DNA from: Mycoplasmatota bacterium
GTDB taxonomy: Bacteria > Bacillota_I > Bacilli_A > Acholeplasmatales > Acholeplasmataceae
Reading direction: 5' to 3'
Length of the DNA stretch: 64,000 nucleotides
NCBI GenBank assembly: GCA_024650045.1
Contig: JANKMU010000004.1
Span: 1 to 64,000 of the forward strand
Below the pieces are notes generated by a model. That model saw only the letters and a list, made by a program, of their open reading frames with translations, searched no databases and had not been told where the DNA came from. This document shows positions 48,440-56,823 of the stretch, in pieces. The translations under genes and the position numbers were made by a program. Positions within the stretch are counted from its first letter, which is position 1; each line of letters starts with the position of its first letter.

Positions 48440-48706
48440 TCAATCCAACCTTCCTTTCAGTAGATATTTAGCAACACCAATTGTTGCTAAAAAGCCAATC
48501 ATTGCATAGATTAATGCAACATTGACATATGAACTTTGTTTAGTAACTAAAGCGATTAAAACAATGATTGTTGTTACTTTAGTTGCTATAATATTGATTG
48601 CAACTATGCGGTCAGCAGCTGTTGGTCCTTTAAAAGCTCTATATAGTGCAACAAATGACATTAAAACTAAAACTACAGCACAGGAGATAACAAGTATTTC
48701 AATCAT
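48440..48706 (-). CDS. mrpF: Mrp antiporter subunit MrpF
   Basis: 88 aa from ATG 48706, preceded by GAGGAGGG; a longer frame start at 48748 lies in mrpE. FKGPTAADRIVAINIIATK is the MrpF signature. Three membrane segments. Confidence 0.93.
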   Translation of the reverse strand: MIEILVISCAVVLVLMSFVALYRAFKGPTAADRIVAINIIATKVTTIIVLIALVTKQSSYVNVALIYAMIGFLATIGVAKYLLKGRLD

Positions 48707-49202
48707 GATTTCCCTCCTCGAGACGAATAAATGCTTTTTGCAAAGCACTACCCTCTAAATCTTCTATATGTCCCATTTCTAAACCATGAACAATAATTTC
48801 TTGATCATTCATATCAACGGTTAATGTACCAGGAGTTAAAGTTATTGCATTTCCAAATAAGGCGCGATTAAAATCTTTTTTCAACGGTTGTCTTATTTTT
48901 TTAAATCCAGGCTCAATCTTCATTTTAGGACTCAATACTATTTTCGCAACATGAAAATTTGCGATTACAATTTCTTTTAAAAGTATAACAATCAAAATAA
49001 AAAAAGCCCCAACAGATTTTGGTCGTAAAGGTGTAGCCTCATCTTTTTGAAAAATCAAGTCAAAATTATAAAAAACAATCATTAATGAAGCGAGTAAACC
49101 CGTAATAACCTCAATTAAATCAAAATCAGAGGCAATAATCATCCAGAATGAAAACAATAAGATAAATAATAGTAATGCACCATTCCTTTTTTTATTTTGC
49201 AT
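48699..49202 (-). CDS. mrpE: Mrp antiporter subunit MrpE
   Basis: Predicted 167 aa. Two or three N-terminal membrane segments. The C-terminal part has NAITLTPGTLTVDM and HGLEMGHIEDLEG, typical of MrpE. First gene of the nine-gene operon. Confidence 0.93.
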   Translation of the reverse strand: MQNKKRNGALLLFILLFSFWMIIASDFDLIEVITGLLASLMIVFYNFDLIFQKDEATPLRPKSVGAFFILIVILLKEIVIANFHVAKIVLSPKMKIEPGFKKIRQPLKKDFNRALFGNAITLTPGTLTVDMNDQEIIVHGLEMGHIEDLEGSALQKAFIRLEEGNHD

Positions 49203-49235
49203 ATTTTGTCTCCTAACAATGTTTTATCCATATAT

Positions 49236-49264
49236 ATGATACAACTTTTAAAGGGATAAAACAA
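49236..49264 (-). promoter_or_regulatory. promoter of the mrp operon
   Basis: On the minus strand TTGTTT, a 17-nt spacer and TATCAT, about 34 nt before mrpE. Confidence 0.7.
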
Positions 49265-49339
49265 TTTTATTTTCTGTTTTTATTCATAAAAACTGAATTG
49301 ATGCTGTGGTAAAATAAAAGAAGATATTAAAGAATAGAG

Positions 49340-50371
49340 ATGATGAATGTGAATCAAAAAATGCATAAACACATGATGAGTGGGATTTCTCCGATTATAC
49401 CTTTATTGGTTGTTGCGAGTATTTTCATGTTTTTGTTTATGAAATTGGACAATTTAAATATTCAAAGCAGTTTTTTAAATGAAATGATTAATGTCTTAAA
49501 TCAAGCAACTCAATGGATGTATATTTTAGTATTACCTGTATTTGCAGGATTTATTGCATATTCGATTGCAAATAAACCGGGAATTGTTCCTGGTTTAGTC
49601 GGTGGAGGTTTAGCTGTCTATGCAACTGGAATGATTGGTGCTTTAGTTGCTGGTTTCATTGCTGGATACTTGACTAAATATATACTTGTTTTGTTTAAAA
49701 ATATACCAAATACGCTAAAGGGATTATCAACAATGGTTGTTATTCCTGTTGTATCAGCTTTATTAGTTATGTTCTTTATGTTTTTATTTAACACAGGATT
49801 TTCTCAAATATTTAAAGATTTAGAACAAATATTAATTCAACTTGATTTAATATATGCGATATTGTTTGGATTGATATTTGGGATGATGATGGCAATAGAT
49901 ATGGGTGGACCTATTAATAAAATTGCATTTTTTATTGGAATTGTCTCAATATCACAGGGGAGATCAACAATGATTATGGCTTCTATTATGGCAAGTGGTA
50001 TGGTCCCACCTTTAAGTATTGCACTATTAACATTGATCAATAAAAGAAAATTCAATTACGAACAAATTCGTTTAGCTAAGAAAAACTGGGTAATGGGATT
50101 ATCTTTTATGACAGAAGGGGCAATACCGTTTGCAGCTGCAAATCCTAAAAAAGTAATGCCAGCAATTATTATTGGTAGTGCATTAGCTGGAGCACTTATT
50201 CCTTTATTTGGAACAACACTATCTGCACCTCATGGTGGTATACTTGTTTTATTTTTAATGACTAATTGGTGGGGGTTCCTGATTTCATTAGCGGCAGGTA
50301 CAATTATTGCCGCATTGCTGTTACTCATTTTACTTCCAACAGCACATGAAGAAGTGGCTATAAATAAATAA
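49340..50371 (+). CDS. PTS fructose-type EIIC permease
   Basis: Predicted 343 aa membrane protein. HMMSGISPIIPLLVVASI at the N terminus and MAIDMGGPINKIAFF (about 183-197) are hallmarks of fructose EIIC, as is MTEGAIPFAAANP. It is separate from EIIA and EIIB (42349-43109), with the whole mrp operon between them. ATG 49340 and 49343 and GTG 49349 are all possible starts; only a weak GAGATG-like site is seen. Confidence 0.92.
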   Translation: MMNVNQKMHKHMMSGISPIIPLLVVASIFMFLFMKLDNLNIQSSFLNEMINVLNQATQWMYILVLPVFAGFIAYSIANKPGIVPGLVGGGLAVYATGMIGALVAGFIAGYLTKYILVLFKNIPNTLKGLSTMVVIPVVSALLVMFFMFLFNTGFSQIFKDLEQILIQLDLIYAILFGLIFGMMMAIDMGGPINKIAFFIGIVSISQGRSTMIMASIMASGMVPPLSIALLTLINKRKFNYEQIRLAKKNWVMGLSFMTEGAIPFAAANPKKVMPAIIIGSALAGALIPLFGTTLSAPHGGILVLFLMTNWWGFLISLAAGTIIAALLLLILLPTAHEEVAINK

Positions 50372-50394
50372 TAAAGATGACAAAATGTCTAATT

Positions 50395-50424
50395 AAAGCG
50401 AATTATTATTTTTCGCTTTTTTTT
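50395..50424 (+). terminator. terminator after EIIC
   Basis: AAAGCGAA-TTATTATTT-TTCGCTTT stem followed by TTTTT. Confidence 0.88.
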
Positions 50425-50437
50425 ATTCAAAAAGTTC

Positions 50438-50467
50438 TTTACATTCATCCTTTTATTTTGTTATAAT
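50438..50467 (+). promoter_or_regulatory. promoter of purine permease transcript
   Basis: TTTACA (50438-50443), an 18-nt spacer and TATAAT (50462-50467), shortly before the riboswitch. Confidence 0.75.
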
Positions 50468-50483
50468 GATGGAGTATTCAATG

Positions 50484-50552
50484 TATCGTATAATCGACCT
50501 GATGTGGAGGTCAAGTTTCTACCGTGAGCCCGTAAAATTCACGACTACGATA
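50484..50552 (+). promoter_or_regulatory. guanine-type purine riboswitch aptamer
   Basis: P1 TATCGTA/TACGATA. P2 GACCT/AGGTC with loop GATGTGG. Conserved J2/3 AGTTTCTACC. P3 CGTGA/TCACG with loop GCCCGTAAAAT. The specificity base in GACTACG is C (position 74), predicting guanine or hypoxanthine rather than adenine. A purine permease follows. Confidence 0.95.
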
Positions 50553-50620
50553 TGAAAACAGCTTTTTTTAATAATGTTTTCATATGTAGAAACCACAACT
50601 ATTTAGCGTGGTTTTTTTAT
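50551..50620 (+). terminator. riboswitch expression platform with terminator
   Basis: AACCAC (50591-50596) and GTGGTT (50608-50613) followed by T make an intrinsic terminator. GTAGAAAC (50586-50593) is complementary to GTTTCTAC in the aptamer (50515-50522), giving an antiterminator that excludes both aptamer and terminator. A further hairpin, ATATGAAAAC/GTTTTCATAT (50551-50583), shares bases with P1. Confidence 0.75.
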
Positions 50621-50667
50621 TTTTTAAAAAATACATGTGAATACAAAACAAAAAAAGGAGAAATAAG

Positions 50668-51999
50668 ATGATCGAAAAGATTAACAAGTTCTTCAAAATC
50701 GAAGAACGCAAGAGCTCAATCAAAATTGAGTTATTAGGTGGTTTAACAACATTCTTAACCATGGCATACATTTTGTTTGCCAACCCAGCAATTATGAGTG
50801 CATATGGTGATATCCCAATTGATACAGGTTCAATATTCTTAGCAACTGCATTAGCTGCTGGTATTGGAACAATCGCTATGGGATTGTTTGCTAAATTACC
50901 AATAGCATTAGCACCTGGTATGGGATTAAATGCATTCTTCGCATTTACAATCGTACTTGGTATGGGTTATTCTTGGGAACAAGCACTTGGTGCTGTATTA
51001 GTTTCAGGGATCTTATACCTAATCATCAGCGTTACTGGTTTAAGAGCTAAAGTTGTTGCAGCTATTCCTCAATCGCTTAAATATGCGATTGGTGCCGGTA
51101 TTGGTTTCTTTATTGCTTATATTGGTTTAGTTAATGTTGGCATTATTGAACAAGGTGTTGGTACTCCAACGACGTTAGGTGATTTAAGTGAACCAGTTGC
51201 ATTATTAGCATTATTGGGTATCGTACTTACAATTATATTATTAGCTTTTAAAGTAAGAGCTGCAGTTTTCTTTGGTTTAGTTGCAACTGCTGTAATTGGA
51301 TTAATCTTTGGTTTACTTGGGGTAGCAGGAATGCCTGTACTTCCAACATTTACTGATGGTTTTCCATCGCTAGCTCCAACGCTTGGTAAAGCTTTTGGTG
51401 GCGCACTTGACATCATCGTAACACCAGCTGGCTGGTTTGCAATCTTTGCTTTCTTGTTTGTTGACTTTTTTGATACTTCAGGTACTTTAATGGCTGTTAC
51501 TGGTCAAATGGAAAATGTTACTGAAGAAGATATTCAAAGAGCTAACGTTGTTGACTCATCAGCAACAGTAGTTGGATCAATACTTGGAACATCAACTACA
51601 ACATCTTATATTGAATCATTAGCAGGTGTTGGTGCGGGTGCAAGAACTGGTTTAGCATCAGTATTTACGGGATTCTTATTTATCTTATGTATCTTCTTAG
51701 CACCACTATTAAGTTTAGTTACTGCTGGTGTAACTGCAGCAGCTATGGTTATTGTTGGTACAATGATGGCTTCATCAATTGGTAAAATTGAATGGGATAA
51801 ATGGCCAATCGCAATCGCAAGTTTTGTCACGATTTTAGTTATGATTTTAACTTATTCAATTTCTGACGGTATTGGTTTTGGATTCTTAACTTATATTCTT
51901 GTTATGTTTGCTAGCAAACGCGGCAAGGAAGTTAGCCCATTACTTTATGGAGCAGGTGCATTATTTGTTCTTTACTTAGTATTGATGACAGTTATGTAA
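50668..51999 (+). CDS. pbuG: guanine/hypoxanthine permease (AzgA/PbuG type)
   Basis: Predicted 443 aa NCS2 family transporter with about 12-14 membrane segments. Signature pieces are TFLTMAYILFANPAIMS, PIALAPGMGLNAFFAF, FVDFFDTSGTL and GTSTTTSYIESLAGVGAGA. The guanine riboswitch upstream supports the substrate. AAGGAG precedes ATG. Confidence 0.94.
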   Translation: MIEKINKFFKIEERKSSIKIELLGGLTTFLTMAYILFANPAIMSAYGDIPIDTGSIFLATALAAGIGTIAMGLFAKLPIALAPGMGLNAFFAFTIVLGMGYSWEQALGAVLVSGILYLIISVTGLRAKVVAAIPQSLKYAIGAGIGFFIAYIGLVNVGIIEQGVGTPTTLGDLSEPVALLALLGIVLTIILLAFKVRAAVFFGLVATAVIGLIFGLLGVAGMPVLPTFTDGFPSLAPTLGKAFGGALDIIVTPAGWFAIFAFLFVDFFDTSGTLMAVTGQMENVTEEDIQRANVVDSSATVVGSILGTSTTTSYIESLAGVGAGARTGLASVFTGFLFILCIFLAPLLSLVTAGVTAAAMVIVGTMMASSIGKIEWDKWPIAIASFVTILVMILTYSISDGIGFGFLTYILVMFASKRGKEVSPLLYGAGALFVLYLVLMTVM

Positions 52000-52020
52000 A
52001 TTGATTTAACAACATAATAA

Positions 52021-52057
52021 AAACTCTAGAGTCAAAAAATGACTTTAGAGTTTTTTT
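52021..52057. terminator. bidirectional terminator
   Basis: Stem AAACTCTAGAGTCA / TGACTTTAGAGTTT around AAAAA, with A and T tracts, between convergent permease genes. Confidence 0.9.
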
Positions 52058-52082
52058 GTTGTCTTTAATTTTGGAGTATTTA

Positions 52083-53387
52083 TTACGGTGTGATTTTTAA
52101 TACACGTTCCATCAAATTGATAAATTGATTTAAGATAATACCGACCACTGCTGCAAATGCCATACCACTTAGTGAAACAGCAGGGTTTATAATAATTTCT
52201 GCTTGACCTAATCCAAAGACCATCATAGTTGCTATGATAATAAGATTACGCATTTTTGATACATCGACTTTATGTTTCACAAGTACACGTAAACCATTAA
52301 CTGCGATTAATCCAAACAATACCATACTAATACCACCCATAACCGGTGCAGGTATGCTTGCGATAAACTCATTAATTGGTGAGATGAATCCTAAGATGAT
52401 TGCGAATACAGCAGCTAAACCAGTTACATAAACTGAACCAACTTTTGTCATTGCTACAACACCTGTGTTTTCACCATATGTTGTATTTGCTGGACCACCG
52501 ATCATTGCAGATAAAGCAGTTGCAATACCATCGCCCATTAATGTCTTGTCTAATCCTGGATCTTTTAAGAAATCTTTATCACATATTTCGCCAAGAACCG
52601 TATGGTCACCAATATGTTCTGCAATCGTTACAAAGGCGATTGGCGCGAACATTAATAATGCTGTGAAATTAGGAGCATAGGTCCAAATGAAGTTAAATGC
52701 TGGAACTGATACTGCGCTACCACTGAACACTGTTGTAATATCAACAACACCTAAAATCATTGATAATACATATCCAGAAACTATACCGATGATGAAGGGA
52801 ATAATTTTCAAAAATCCTTTAAAGAATAAGTTAACAATAATCGTTACTAAGAAGGTGAAGATTGCAATGAGAGGATTTCTCCAATCGGTTGCTAAGAATG
52901 CAAAGAAACCATCTGCACTGTTTGGTGATAAGCCTGCTTGACCGATTGCTACAGGCGCTAAGCCTAACCCAATAATCATGATCATTGGACCAATAACAAC
53001 TGGAGGTAATAAGATATCCAACCAGTTTTTCCCAACAAAGTGGATAATAATTGCAACAACCGCATAGATAAGTCCTACAAGAACTAATCCCCAATAAGCC
53101 GCACCGACACCTGACTGTGTACTGGCTAAACTGATTGCCATAATATACGCAAACGAACTTCCTAAGTAAACTGGGACCTTAGCTTTTGTGACTGTAATAT
53201 AAGTCAACGTACCAATCCCTGATGCGACCAATGCAACTGATATTGGTAATCCTGTTAAAATCGGAACCAAAACTGTTGCCCCAAACATTGCAAACACATG
53301 TTGTAAACTTAATACTATCCATTTGCCAATGCTTTTAGGTCTTTCATTAATACCAACAACTAAACCATTTTCATTCACTTGATTCAT
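52083..53387 (-). CDS. pyrP: uracil permease (NCS2 family)
   Basis: Predicted 434 aa from ATG 53387, just after AAGGAG; a longer frame start at 53405 is rejected. About 14 membrane segments. LSLQHVFAMFGATVLVP and the late IGGPANTTYGENTGVVA motif are typical of UraA/PyrP. A PyrR attenuator in its leader and the divergent pyrR gene support uracil as substrate. Confidence 0.93.
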   Translation of the reverse strand: MNQVNENGLVVGINERPKSIGKWIVLSLQHVFAMFGATVLVPILTGLPISVALVASGIGTLTYITVTKAKVPVYLGSSFAYIMAISLASTQSGVGAAYWGLVLVGLIYAVVAIIIHFVGKNWLDILLPPVVIGPMIMIIGLGLAPVAIGQAGLSPNSADGFFAFLATDWRNPLIAIFTFLVTIIVNLFFKGFLKIIPFIIGIVSGYVLSMILGVVDITTVFSGSAVSVPAFNFIWTYAPNFTALLMFAPIAFVTIAEHIGDHTVLGEICDKDFLKDPGLDKTLMGDGIATALSAMIGGPANTTYGENTGVVAMTKVGSVYVTGLAAVFAIILGFISPINEFIASIPAPVMGGISMVLFGLIAVNGLRVLVKHKVDVSKMRNLIIIATMMVFGLGQAEIIINPAVSLSGMAFAAVVGIILNQFINLMERVLKITP

Positions 53388-53425
53388 TTTGTTTCTCCTT
53401 ATCAATTTTTTGTAAGGCCTTTAAC

Positions 53426-53510
53426 AAAAAAGACACCAGTGGCGTCCTTTAAATGTCAGGTATAATGAAATTCGATACCTTATTATGCTCACGGGCATAA
53501 CTTAAAGGAC
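53426..53510 (-). promoter_or_regulatory. PyrR-responsive attenuator of pyrP
   Basis: Read on the minus strand, three mutually exclusive structures can be drawn. Binding hairpin (53478-53508): CCTT...TTATGC-CCGTGA-GCATAA...AAGG, whose loop fits the CNGNGA core of PyrR sites. Antiterminator: GTCCTTTAA (53502-53510) with TTAAAGGAC (53444-53452). Terminator: GGACGCC-ACT-GGTGTC then T6 (53426-53450). PyrR with UMP would stabilise the first and so favour termination. Confidence 0.9.
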
Positions 53511-53522
53511 CATACTGTATAA

Positions 53523-53550
53523 AGTATATCATGCTTTTAAAAAAAATCAA
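53523..53550 (-). promoter_or_regulatory. promoter of pyrP
   Basis: On the minus strand TTGATT, a 16-nt spacer and TATACT, upstream of the attenuator. Confidence 0.7.
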
Positions 53551-53570
53551 CTGTTAAAGTTAAAAAAAAT

Positions 53571-53579
53571 TGTTATAAT
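53571..53579 (+). promoter_or_regulatory. extended -10 promoter of pyrR
   Basis: TGTTATAAT (TGn plus TATAAT) 16 nt before the pyrR ATG. The -35 region (CTGTTA) is poor. The leader is too short for an attenuator. Confidence 0.6.
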
Positions 53580-53594
53580 GGAAATGGTGATAAT

Positions 53595-54098
53595 ATGAAA
53601 GAAATAATGAATAGCGAACAACTATCAAGAACACTTAAAAGAATGACACATGAAATTATTGAAAGAAATCATGATCTTAACGATATCGTGTTAGTAGGCA
53701 TTATGAAAAAGGGATTTCCTATTGCCCAAATATTAAAAGAAAATCTAAAAAGATTTGCTGATGTTGAGATTAAAACATATCCTATTGACATTCAAGCATA
53801 TCGCGATGATATCAAATCAAGTGCTAAACCTGAAGACCAGCAAATAGTGGTTCAAGATAAGAATGTGATATTAGTTGATGATGTCTTGTTTACAGGAAGA
53901 AGTGTTAGAGCTGCTATGGATGCAATCAATGACCATGGAAGACCTAAACAAATTCAACTTGCAATCGTTATCGATAGAGGCCATCGTGAACTCCCAATTA
54001 GAGCAGATTATATTGGGAAAAACATTCCAACAAGTAAAAATGAGCGTGTTATTATTGATATGCAAAGCCAAACTGTCTATATCGATGAAGTCAAATAA
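53595..54098 (+). CDS. pyrR: PyrR bifunctional regulator/uracil phosphoribosyltransferase
   Basis: 167 aa. PRPP-binding motif VILVDDVLFTGRSVRAAMDA (about 94-113) and the DRGHRELPIRADYIGKNIPT segment are diagnostic of PyrR. It binds attenuators such as that ahead of pyrP when UMP is plentiful. Divergent from pyrP with about 200 nt between them. Confidence 0.95.
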   Translation: MKEIMNSEQLSRTLKRMTHEIIERNHDLNDIVLVGIMKKGFPIAQILKENLKRFADVEIKTYPIDIQAYRDDIKSSAKPEDQQIVVQDKNVILVDDVLFTGRSVRAAMDAINDHGRPKQIQLAIVIDRGHRELPIRADYIGKNIPTSKNERVIIDMQSQTVYIDEVK

Positions 54099-54102
54099 TT
54101 AG

Positions 54103-54127
54103 AACTAACTTCGGTTAGTTTTTTTAA
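54103..54127 (+). terminator. terminator after pyrR
   Basis: AACTAAC-TTCG-GTTAGTT with a UUCG tetraloop, then T5. Confidence 0.9.
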
Positions 54128-54206
54128 ACAGAAATGAAAAAATAACAAGTCATTATTACACGAAAAATTTATGGACAAGCATAATGTTAAATCATACACG
54201 AAACTG

Positions 54207-54235
54207 TTGACAATTGCATTCTAATATAGTAATAT
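54207..54235 (+). promoter_or_regulatory. promoter of rplM-rpsI
   Basis: Consensus TTGACA (54207-54212), a 17-nt spacer and TAATAT (54230-54235). The leader of about 60 nt includes CTTATTT...AATAAG, which might be a small L13-type regulatory hairpin; that part is speculative. Confidence 0.8.
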
Positions 54236-54305
54236 TACATAGGTACAGTATTTTTATCCACTTTAAAGCCCTTATTTCAAAAATAAGAATATAAGGAGAA
54301 TCACA

Positions 54306-54734
54306 ATGAAAACATTTATGGCAAACGCACAAACTGTTGAAAGAAAATGGTTTGTAGTCGATGCAGAAAACAAGACTTTAGGACGCTTAGCAACCGAAGT
54401 CGCATCCGTGTTAAAAGGTAAACATAAACCAACCTACACTCCTCATGTAGATAACGGTGATTATGTAATCGTAATTAACGCAGAAAAAATTTATTTGACT
54501 GGAAAAAAATGGGACAAGAAAATGTATTATAGCCATTCAGGTTATAGTGGAGGTCTCAAAAGTACAGCAGCTAAAGATGTTATGACGAAATTTCCAACTC
54601 GTATGGTTGAAAAAGCAATCGTTGGTATGTTACCACATACAAAGTTAGGAAGCCAAATGGCAAAGAAACTCTTTGTTTATGCAGGTCCTGAACACAAACA
54701 CGCTGCACAACAACCAGAGAAATTGGAGGTATAA
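54306..54734 (+). CDS. rplM: 50S ribosomal protein L13
   Basis: 142 aa. [37 protein letters not shown] and [16 protein letters not shown] are diagnostic. AAGGAG upstream. Own promoter; separate from truA, its neighbour in Bacillus. Confidence 0.98.
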   Translation: MKTFMANAQTVERKWFVVDAENKTLGRLATEVASVLKGKHKPTYTPHVDNGDYVIVINAEKIYLTGKKWDKKMYYSHSGYSGGLKSTAAKDVMTKFPTRMVEKAIVGMLPHTKLGSQMAKKLFVYAGPEHKHAAQQPEKLEV

Positions 54735-54737
54735 GAC

Positions 54738-55136
54738 ATGGCAAAAGAAAAAGTACAATATTTTGGTACAGGTCGTCGTAAGAGCTCTGTTGCTAGAGTC
54801 ATTTTAACAAGTGGTAAAGGACTATTTTTAATTAATGGCCGTCCATTTGATGAATATATTCCTTCAGCAGCAACTAGATTAGACGTAACTCAACCATTAG
54901 TATTAACTGAAAGCGAAGACAAATATGATATTACCGTTAATGTTAACGGTGGTGGATTAACAGGACAAGCTGGAGCAATCCGCTTAGGCATCACACGTGC
55001 TTTAATGGAAATCAATCCAGAATTACGTGCAATTTTAAAACCAGCAGGACTCGTAACAAGAGATCCACGTTCTAAAGAACGTAAAAAACCAGGTTTGAAA
55101 AAAGCAAGAAAAGCATCACAATTCTCAAAACGTTAA
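54738..55136 (+). CDS. rpsI: 30S ribosomal protein S9
   Basis: 132 aa. [17 protein letters not shown] and the C-terminal [18 protein letters not shown] tail that reaches the P site. Starts 3 nt after rplM. Confidence 0.98.
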   Translation: MAKEKVQYFGTGRRKSSVARVILTSGKGLFLINGRPFDEYIPSAATRLDVTQPLVLTESEDKYDITVNVNGGGLTGQAGAIRLGITRALMEINPELRAILKPAGLVTRDPRSKERKKPGLKKARKASQFSKR

Positions 55137-55142
55137 TTCGGT

Positions 55143-55172
55143 GGGACCTATATGGTCCCTTTCTTTTTTTTA
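55143..55172 (+). terminator. terminator after rpsI
   Basis: GGGACC-TATAT-GGTCCC stem, then TTTCTTTTTTTT. The T tract abuts the next promoter. Confidence 0.9.
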
Positions 55173-55175
55173 TCG

Positions 55176-55184
55176 TGCTATAAT
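55176..55184 (+). promoter_or_regulatory. extended -10 promoter of MFS gene
   Basis: TGCTATAAT placed 4 nt after the terminator T tract, 28 nt before ATG. Confidence 0.6.
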
Positions 55185-55212
55185 AGAAATAGACTATTAT
55201 AGAGGGTAACAT

Positions 55213-56817
55213 ATGAAATTAAACTATCGCAATACGTTTTATGTTGGTTTAATCTTTTTCATCATTGCATTGTTTTGGCAAACTTATGATATGTTAATTG
55301 CTAGAACACTCATTGACAAGTATGGACTGAATCAAACATGGTCTGGAATCGTCATGGCAGCAGACAATATTATGGCGGTTATTTTATTGCCTCTTTTTGG
55401 TGCGTTATCAGATAAAAGTAATTCCAAATTAGGAAAAAGAACACCTTATATCATCGTTGGTACAGTTTTATCAGCATTTGCATTTATGGCTTTAGCATAT
55501 ACTGATTACATGCAAACATTAAAAATACAGTCTACCGATATTATTGAAGAACATTACGACATCGCATTTGGTGATATTGATGACGTGAGTGAAACAAATC
55601 ATTGGTATATTGTTGTTGATAATATGGAAGCTGAAAGAGAGCAGAGTTACCAAGATGGATTCATAAGCGGAACTAAGCTTAATCAATGGGAAGAACAAAT
55701 CAAGAATCCAATGATTGATATGTTAGATGAAAGTCCAGAGCACCTATCAACAAGAAACTTATCTATGATTAAAGATTTGTATTATCGATATTTAAGTGAA
55801 CGAGCTTGGGAAGTCACTGCAAAAGAACCGACGAATCTAATTATTTTTTCTTCAATTCTTTTTATTGCTTTAATATCAATGTCGATATTCAGATCACCTG
55901 CGGTAGCCCTTATGCCTGATGTCACAATAAAACCTTTACGTAGTAAAGCAAATGCGGTCATCACTTTAATGGGGGCATTTGGTGGGATATTAGCCATATA
56001 TATATTAATGTTAAGTGGATTAAATAAACACACATATGATCATCATTCTATTGTATATATTATTGTTGGAGTTATTATGCTAGTGACTTTGGGAATTTTC
56101 TTATGGAAAGTCAAAGAACCAAAACTCGTGGAAAAGAAAATGACACTTGATGAAGAATTCAATTTAAATACAGATAATGGAAAGAGAAAAAATAAAAAAG
56201 TATTAGCTGAGTTAACTTTAAAGAAAAGAATTTCATTATATTTTCTACTGGCATCTATATTTTTCCTATTTACAGGTTATAATGCTGTTATGTCTAAACT
56301 CGCAGATTACTTACCAAAAGTACTTAATCTAAATTATTACGACCCCCCATTTGTTATCGCCCAAATATTTGTTGTATTAATGATTGTTCCTATTGGTTTA
56401 CTTTCTATGAAATTAGGTAGAAAGAAAACAATCATTATTGGGCTTATCTTACTTATATTTTCATTAGGTAGTGTAGTATTCTTAAGAGAAAATCAACTGG
56501 CACAAACTGCCATTATTATTTCAATATCAGGTATTGGATGGGCAATGATAAGTATTAATGCTTATGTTATGGTCGTTGAAATGAGTAAAGGATCAGATAT
56601 AGGTCGATATACCGGATTTTATTATGCGGCATCTATGAGTGCTCAAATATTTACACCAATTTTTTCAGGTATATTAATGGATAGATATGGTAGAATTATT
56701 CTCTTCCCATATGCAGCATTTTTCACAGCATTATCACTTATTTTAATTTTATTTGTTAAACATGGTGAAGCTAAAAAAATTAATAAAAATCTAATTGAAA
56801 GTTTTGAAATGGAGTAA
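55213..56817 (+). CDS. MFS transporter with large hydrophilic insert
   Basis: Predicted 534 aa, about 12 membrane segments. The motif GALSDKSNSKLGKRTPYI after TM2 is typical of GPH/SLC45-like sugar transporters. A charged insert of about 100 residues (about 97-200) follows the third membrane segment, where relatives have a short loop. The substrate is unknown, with a sugar or glycoside as best guess. Operon with the next gene (6-nt gap). Confidence 0.85.
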   Translation: MKLNYRNTFYVGLIFFIIALFWQTYDMLIARTLIDKYGLNQTWSGIVMAADNIMAVILLPLFGALSDKSNSKLGKRTPYIIVGTVLSAFAFMALAYTDYMQTLKIQSTDIIEEHYDIAFGDIDDVSETNHWYIVVDNMEAEREQSYQDGFISGTKLNQWEEQIKNPMIDMLDESPEHLSTRNLSMIKDLYYRYLSERAWEVTAKEPTNLIIFSSILFIALISMSIFRSPAVALMPDVTIKPLRSKANAVITLMGAFGGILAIYILMLSGLNKHTYDHHSIVYIIVGVIMLVTLGIFLWKVKEPKLVEKKMTLDEEFNLNTDNGKRKNKKVLAELTLKKRISLYFLLASIFFLFTGYNAVMSKLADYLPKVLNLNYYDPPFVIAQIFVVLMIVPIGLLSMKLGRKKTIIIGLILLIFSLGSVVFLRENQLAQTAIIISISGIGWAMISINAYVMVVEMSKGSDIGRYTGFYYAASMSAQIFTPIFSGILMDRYGRIILFPYAAFFTALSLILILFVKHGEAKKINKNLIESFEME

Positions 56818-56823
56818 GCAATT

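Noticed and set aside
50551-50583. Hairpin after the purine aptamer as the main terminator
   Set aside because: Its T run is in the loop rather than after the stem; the AACCAC/GTGGTT hairpin further on is the better terminator.
52400-52941. Several plus-strand open frames inside the uracil permease gene
   Set aside because: They are antisense shadows of a membrane protein with clear NCS2 motifs on the minus strand.
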